From NCBI RefSeq assembly GCF_037975245.1, contig NC_092574.1, positions 17,890,713 through 17,954,712 on the forward strand: DNA of 64,000 nucleotides, written 5' to 3'. Positions within the stretch are counted from its first letter, which is position 1. Every line of letters starts with the position of its first letter. Origin of the DNA: Apostichopus japonicus. Lineage: Eukaryota > Echinodermata > Holothuroidea > Aspidochirotida > Stichopodidae. Below are positions 59,050 through 64,000 of the stretch, in pieces. The notes beneath the pieces are model-generated. The model saw only the letters and a program-made list of their open reading frames with translations, made no database searches and was not told where the DNA came from. Made by a program: the position numbers and the translations under genes.

Positions 59050-62000
59050 ATGGAAGAATCACCAACCTGCAGTACTTCAGTTCTAGAAGGAGAACTATGC
59101 CCAAAGTGTTGTGAATTACAAAAGGTAGGTCTTAGGAAGTAGTCCTGTTAGACCCTAGTTATAAAACTGAAGATTAGAATGAAAATGACTAAACATAGAT
59201 CAGCGATCAAAACAAAAAAAGATCAACCAACCTGTTGCAAATCACTTGCTTGCCAGTGACCAAAATGATTCTTGGGCAGATAAATCTAGATAAGGAAAAG
59301 AAAATTTCTGGGAACTTAACCTAAAGACCATGGCACCATTCGGCTTAAACATCAGAAATGACCTGACGTCCAAGATAAACCAAAACAATGCCTTTGAAAT
59401 TACGACGGAATCGGATTAAAATAAGCTGACACGGATTAAAAATAATCCAATTCTCCAAAACTTCTGCTAATCCAGCAGTCGCATTGACTTCACTGCCATG
59501 CCGACATTCAAATGTTTCAATTCCTGCTATGCACTGAAGAAGAGCTAGTTTAACTCTAAATCTCTGCGAAAAACAAACATTGGCTGATTCACCTCCAATC
59601 ATTTACTGAATTAATTTTTTATCTCACTTGAGATCCAGCCTTTCTCTAAATGCAGCATAGTTGTTTAACAGTTTTTTCCCTAATTATAAAAATTTTCTAA
59701 ATTATGTAAAACAGATCTAGGTAAAATAAAGCTACAAGCAAAAAACAAAACAGTCTAAAAGTACAGTAGTTTCACGATTGCAGTTTTTCCATACACTTCA
59801 CTGTTTAGTTCTACCATGGAATTCCCACCCTCATGACTAACACAGTGTGTATGCCTATTATTTGCATAGGAGCTGTTTACAGTATGGGAGTTCTTTTGTT
59901 CAGTATATGTGTACATTGAACAATGCCTACATGATATTTCCCTTGATACCACTATACCAGTTATGCGTCAGCTCTCTTTTAACACAAGCAAGTGTGTCAG
60001 CAGGGGTTATTATTAGCACATTCTTGTCCAAGGGAGTGGAGGGGAGAGTAGAGGACTTAAAAATATGTTCTTAACATCGACTACAGGGAGACATGTTTTT
60101 GCTGAAGGGACAATGCCCGACACAAATATTTTTGGGATTTTGTGTCCTTGGGATACAAGTTTCAATATATTCTCATGATTAATACTACTGATCCATGTCA
60201 CTGCTTTTATCCAATGGACCATATCACTGGTTGTACTCTTAGGAATACAAGAACATTATTAGTTACTGACCCAGCTGCAGAAAAGGCCAAAAACCTCTTG
60301 TGCTGTCATTAGTTATTGTACCACTCGGAACCCTGTACAGGTCAAACAGAGGACGGTAACAGAAATTGACTTATTACATTAGCAGAAAAAAAAATTCCTC
60401 AACATCGAGAGTTGCTTGAACAGAAAGTGGTTTTTGATATAAGTGTCTTGTATTAAGGTCACAACAATGTTTAAGAAGACAGTTGCTTTTCAAAAGAAAA
60501 CTCGTTCATTATAACTGTACCTCCCATTTAATCGGGGATCAATTCGTCCATTTTTTTTGGCATCAAAAATATATTCCCCACTGACAAATGGAATTGTCTA
60601 AATTTTCTGTTCAGGTCTTTGTGGCGTTAAAAAATATCACTGTTTTTAGATATATATGTATACACAAACTAAAACAGTACAAGTGGAGTTTGCATCACTA
60701 TACATGATTGTTTGAGAAGCATGATGATAATCAATTCTGACACATTTAAGCATTATTGATGGCGGCATATTACCTCCTTAAGCTTGGCAGGAATGGCTGT
60801 GTAACATGGGCTGCCTAGTTGCAACAAGTACAGTGCTAACACTTAATGTAGTTATTTTGCAATATCAGTACTTGAGTAATGTTCTAGGTTTAATGTTGTT
60901 TAAATGGCTACACTAAATTACTTGTTAGTCATATGCTATCTGCAGTTACCACCGAGCGTTCCACTCCTCAACCAAAGAAATATATATTGTCAACCCTACG
61001 TAAGAGGCATTTAGATATAATGAAAGACAACAAGCCACTGAAGTACAATAACTTCCATTGTTTGATGCAATGTTTTCAAGTTTATTGGTTAAATATATTC
61101 ATTATTTGCAGGAGGTGGATACTCTGAAGAAACAGGAGACATTTTTTCTTGCCCTGAAAACCAAAATCATCAAAACTGAGTAAGTCAAACGAAACAAATC
61201 TTGCTTTTGGAGGCTGGGGACAGTGGCATGGGATGGTGGCACAGGAAGGTAAATTCCTTCTTTATCCCTGGTTGCCTGCATAAGAAAGAACAGGTCGAAG
61301 AAACAAAGCTTGTTTGCAAAGTAGAGTGCATGTGTTCATTTGTTGAACAGCTTCTCTTCTGTGTGTATACAATATGGTTATAAGATATATCAAAGATTGC
61401 CCATTTGGAGTAGTCATTTCTTGGTGGTTTTGTTATGATTTCTAGATTATTGACTATATAGTACACACACACCTTGGTAAAAGCGGCAAGATGAACTGAT
61501 GAATTTTCTTGCCTCCTCTAATACTTGTGTCTAGCCTACTTATGACACATTTTCCTGATCTCCCTAACCTACTAACTGATAACACTTTAGCACTGCGACC
61601 CCACTCCCACCCCACCCCTACCCCTTCCTCCCAATCCCATATCTGAGACATTGCCTCATTCAGAGTCTACCATTTCGAAACTGGCGAACACTTTTTCTGC
61701 TGAGTTCTTGTTACAATTTTCAGTAGAAAGTTTTGAAGATGAACTGATAAGTTTTCACTTACATTCTCAGTAAATATAATGATTGTATTTGTGAATTGTA
61801 ACTTGCTTTGTCATCTTCTAACATACCTTTAATTTGTTTTCTTTCTCCTTTCTTTTCTTCTTTTTCCCTCGCAGTGCTCTTATCAAGAAGTACATGTCCA
61901 AATGTCAAGATATCCTTTACAGTTCTTAATGTATACGAATAATGTCATGGTTACCATTTTAAGTCGGCCAGACCCCCAGGATTAGGTCGGATAGTTCGGC

Positions 62001-63752
62001 AATTCCGTGCACTGTCCTCCATCCCGCATTACCTCTTGTCTGATGCATGAATGTCTGGCATTTTTAATGAAAAGATTTGAAGCAAAACATAAAGAATCAA
62101 TGTTCATTAGTTACAGAACCCGTACCGCTTTGTATTCTTAAAGCTCCAATTGTACCTGTACTGTATTGGCATCATATTGCATTTCCTAGTGTTGAAAAAT
62201 AAGTACAATTTCATTTACAATTTTACTATGATCTGATTTAACTGTATTGAATTTGTTAAATAGTTTTCGTGTACATTTAGTCATATTTTCATCGTGTAGT
62301 ATGTAAGATGCAGGGTTTCCAGAATCTTTGCAATATGATTCCTGACTAGCAGCACATGTCATCTCCTAGATTCCTATGATACATGTCCTCCATTTTGATG
62401 TCATGTCAGGGGCCACCCTATTACCATAGTATAGTATAATATTAATGTTTAGTACAGCAATATATTTTATTTTTTCTCAAGAAAATGAAAATACTTTGGT
62501 TGAGTGGTTTACTACAGAACTTCTACATATCTTTGCATTTGCATAGTGACCTACTTCTATATATATATATACTGGCCAAGAATTATAAAATTTTATCTAC
62601 TTGCTACAAAATTGCCAGTATTTAAGAAAATCTACAGGCTGATATCAAATTCCCACTTGCAGGTACCTTTAATTAAGACAAAAGCAACATCAAATTTTTG
62701 CAATGGCAGAAAAGTGCTAGTACCCTTTATTTCTACTGGCAAGTCCAAAATCGACTGGCACTTAGCCAAGTAATTAGCCTGAGTTTTGAGGAAGAATTTA
62801 TCATTTGAGTTTTGCATTGCAATTACACGACTTAATATAAATGTTGATCTATAAGTAGTGAGAATTCGTAATGTTCCTTGAAACAATACTTTGTACAGAA
62901 ATGCATCTGCCTGTTTGTGTAGCAACTAGTCATCTTGTATATATTGTTTTGCTATGCTATCAATAGAAACTAAAAATAGCTAAGTTCTGAATTATCCGTG
63001 ACATCACCATGGCAACCATTCATGATCTTCCGTCGTTGACAATTAAAATGCTGACTAATTACTTTCCATGTACTATGTTGAAGTTTTACAAGCAACAGTC
63101 TATCTTAAATTATTTAATAATTTTATGTGGTGATATTAAACATGAATAGGAGTCCTGTCAATACCTCGTAGCATTTTAAAATGCATGCACAGAATGTACA
63201 TAGATGAAACATGGTTTGTTTCAGATCTGACTGCAGGAAACACATACTGTACAGTAGTTATGTGGAACTATTCTTGTGTAAAAGAATCTATTTCAGACAT
63301 CACATTTGAGACTTAATGACTGTGAAGGGTGAGGGGGGATGTGTGTGGGGAGGGATCAGTCGGAAGAAATGGGCTGTCCCAAAGTTTTCATTGACTACCT
63401 TCACTTATAAAAAGTTAGTTCTACAAATGTACGACTTGTTCTTTTGAGATCTAATGAAATGCCAAAAAAATCTTATGAGTTAGCGGGTGGGTGGGGGGGG
63501 GGAGGAGGGGTGTGGGAGTTGGAAGGGATGGTCCCTCTGGAAATTTAGTAATAGCTTTCCTTGATTTATACCAAGGAAGTACCCAAGAACTGTTATATTT
63601 TGCTTGTTGAAATCAACTTACCCATTTGAGGTTATAACATGTTAGTGTTTCTGTGATTAAACAATAAAAACTTCCTTAATTTGTACAATACAGGCCGAAG
63701 AACAGGAGAAAAAGCTTGAACTTCTTGCTTGTGAGAATGCTGTCTTAACTCA
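59050..63752 (+). CDS. Unidentified coiled-coil protein, 5' part (runs off the window)
   Basis: Four exons join in frame: 59050-59124, 61112-61179, 61875-61909 and 63692-63752. They give about 79 residues starting MEESPTCSTSVLEGELCPKC. The acceptor TTTCTTTTTAG abuts the ATG, so the start may be this ATG or lie in an upstream exon. The peptide contains a CPKCC motif, then heptad-like charged sequence (ELQKEVDTLKKQ, LALKTKIIKTDALIKKYMSK, AEEQEKKLELLACENAVL) typical of a coiled coil. Phases: 0, 2, 1 (the AT-AC intron), then 2 at the final donor CA|GTGAGT. If the third intron is not removed by the minor spliceosome, the frame meets TAA at about 61928. I do not recognise the family; Golgi or centrosomal coiled-coil proteins are possible, but nothing visible decides it. 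Confidence 0.65.
61910..63691 (+). other. Probable U12-type AT-AC intron
   Basis: The donor TGTCAAG|ATATCCTTT at 61909/61910 is a perfect match to the U12 AT-AC donor consensus. TTCCTTAAT at 63672-63680 matches the U12 branch-point consensus (TTCCTTRAY). The intron ends ...CAATAC|AGGCCGAAG, with AC at 63690-63691, about 12 bases after the branch A, inside the normal 10-16 window. Removal joins G|AG (Glu) and continues an uninterrupted coiled-coil frame. No GT donor near 61909 gives a phase-compatible alternative. Confidence 0.9.
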
Positions 63753-64000
63753 GTGAGTTATCTTTGCTTTATAGTTGTATCTGTTACTCAGTCGCTTTCA
63801 GCTATTTATTATTTGTAGTTGCACTGTACCACACAAGTTAGTTAAATATCTATATAAATCCGGCTTTTAGGACTTTATTCTTACAAAATTTGGGTTGCAA
63901 ATGGTGCTTTTGCATATTCTTATGTAATTTTCAAAATAGCAGATCGGTTTAAATATAAATAAGCCGTAAACCTTTGAGATGGATACTAAAATTGGGCGGA
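63753..64000 (+). other. Intron of the coiled-coil gene, cut by the window end
   Basis: Begins with the donor GTGAGT at 63753. No further exon is visible before the right edge. Confidence 0.6.

Noticed and set aside
61875-61928. Terminal exon ending at TAA after CQDILYSS
   Set aside because: The sequence after CAAG is a perfect U12 donor and the next exon joins in phase, so read-through to the stop is less likely.

Overview
This is intron-rich animal nuclear DNA. It carries parts of five genes whose exons I could join by conserved protein sequence and in-phase splice sites. The AT-rich background, the many 'taggccta'-type runs, C/G homopolymers, tRNA-derived SINEs and hAT-type miniature elements fit a marine invertebrate deuterostome. 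An echinoderm is my best guess, but this is inference and the species cannot be fixed from the window.

Layout. (1) About 1-7000: gene-poor sequence with two degenerate inverted-repeat elements, presumably including the 3' UTR of the next gene. (2) 7002-11667, minus strand: cyclin I (CCNI-like), six coding exons, 351 aa, with a possible non-coding first exon near 13.5 kb. (3) About 13.6-20 kb: intergenic, with low-complexity arrays and one hAT-type MITE. (4) 20772-32594, plus strand: ABCE1, 15 coding exons, 600 aa and apparently complete. Its introns hold a minisatellite, a 98-bp tandem duplication, a second copy of the same MITE, a hairpin repeat and a SINE. (5) 32.6-37.6 kb: converging 3' ends. 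(6) 37667-42062, minus strand: MCTS1, six coding exons, 180 aa. (7) 42547-55559, plus strand: CWF19L2, 13 coding exons, 920 aa, head-to-head with MCTS1 across 484 bp. (8) 59050 to the right edge, plus strand: the 5' part of an unidentified coiled-coil gene that runs out of the window.

Functions. ABCE1 (ribosome splitting and recycling) and MCTS1 (with DENR, tRNA eviction from recycled 40S subunits and reinitiation) act at neighbouring steps of translation. CWF19L2 is a spliceosome-associated factor linked to intron-lariat turnover. Cyclin I is an atypical cyclin. They are ordinary conserved genes and nothing suggests an operon.

The most noteworthy signals are two probable U12-type (minor spliceosome) introns. 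One is an AT-AC intron in the unidentified 3' gene, and without it the reading frame stops. The other is a GT-AG intron in MCTS1. Other strong signals are two MITE copies each with a perfect 8-bp target duplication, an array of nine inverted 14-15-bp motifs in CWF19L2 intron 2, and a pair of TTAA-bounded inverted-repeat elements in opposite orientation. I found no long transposase or reverse-transcriptase ORF, no rRNA, no CRISPR array and no clear novel multigene system.
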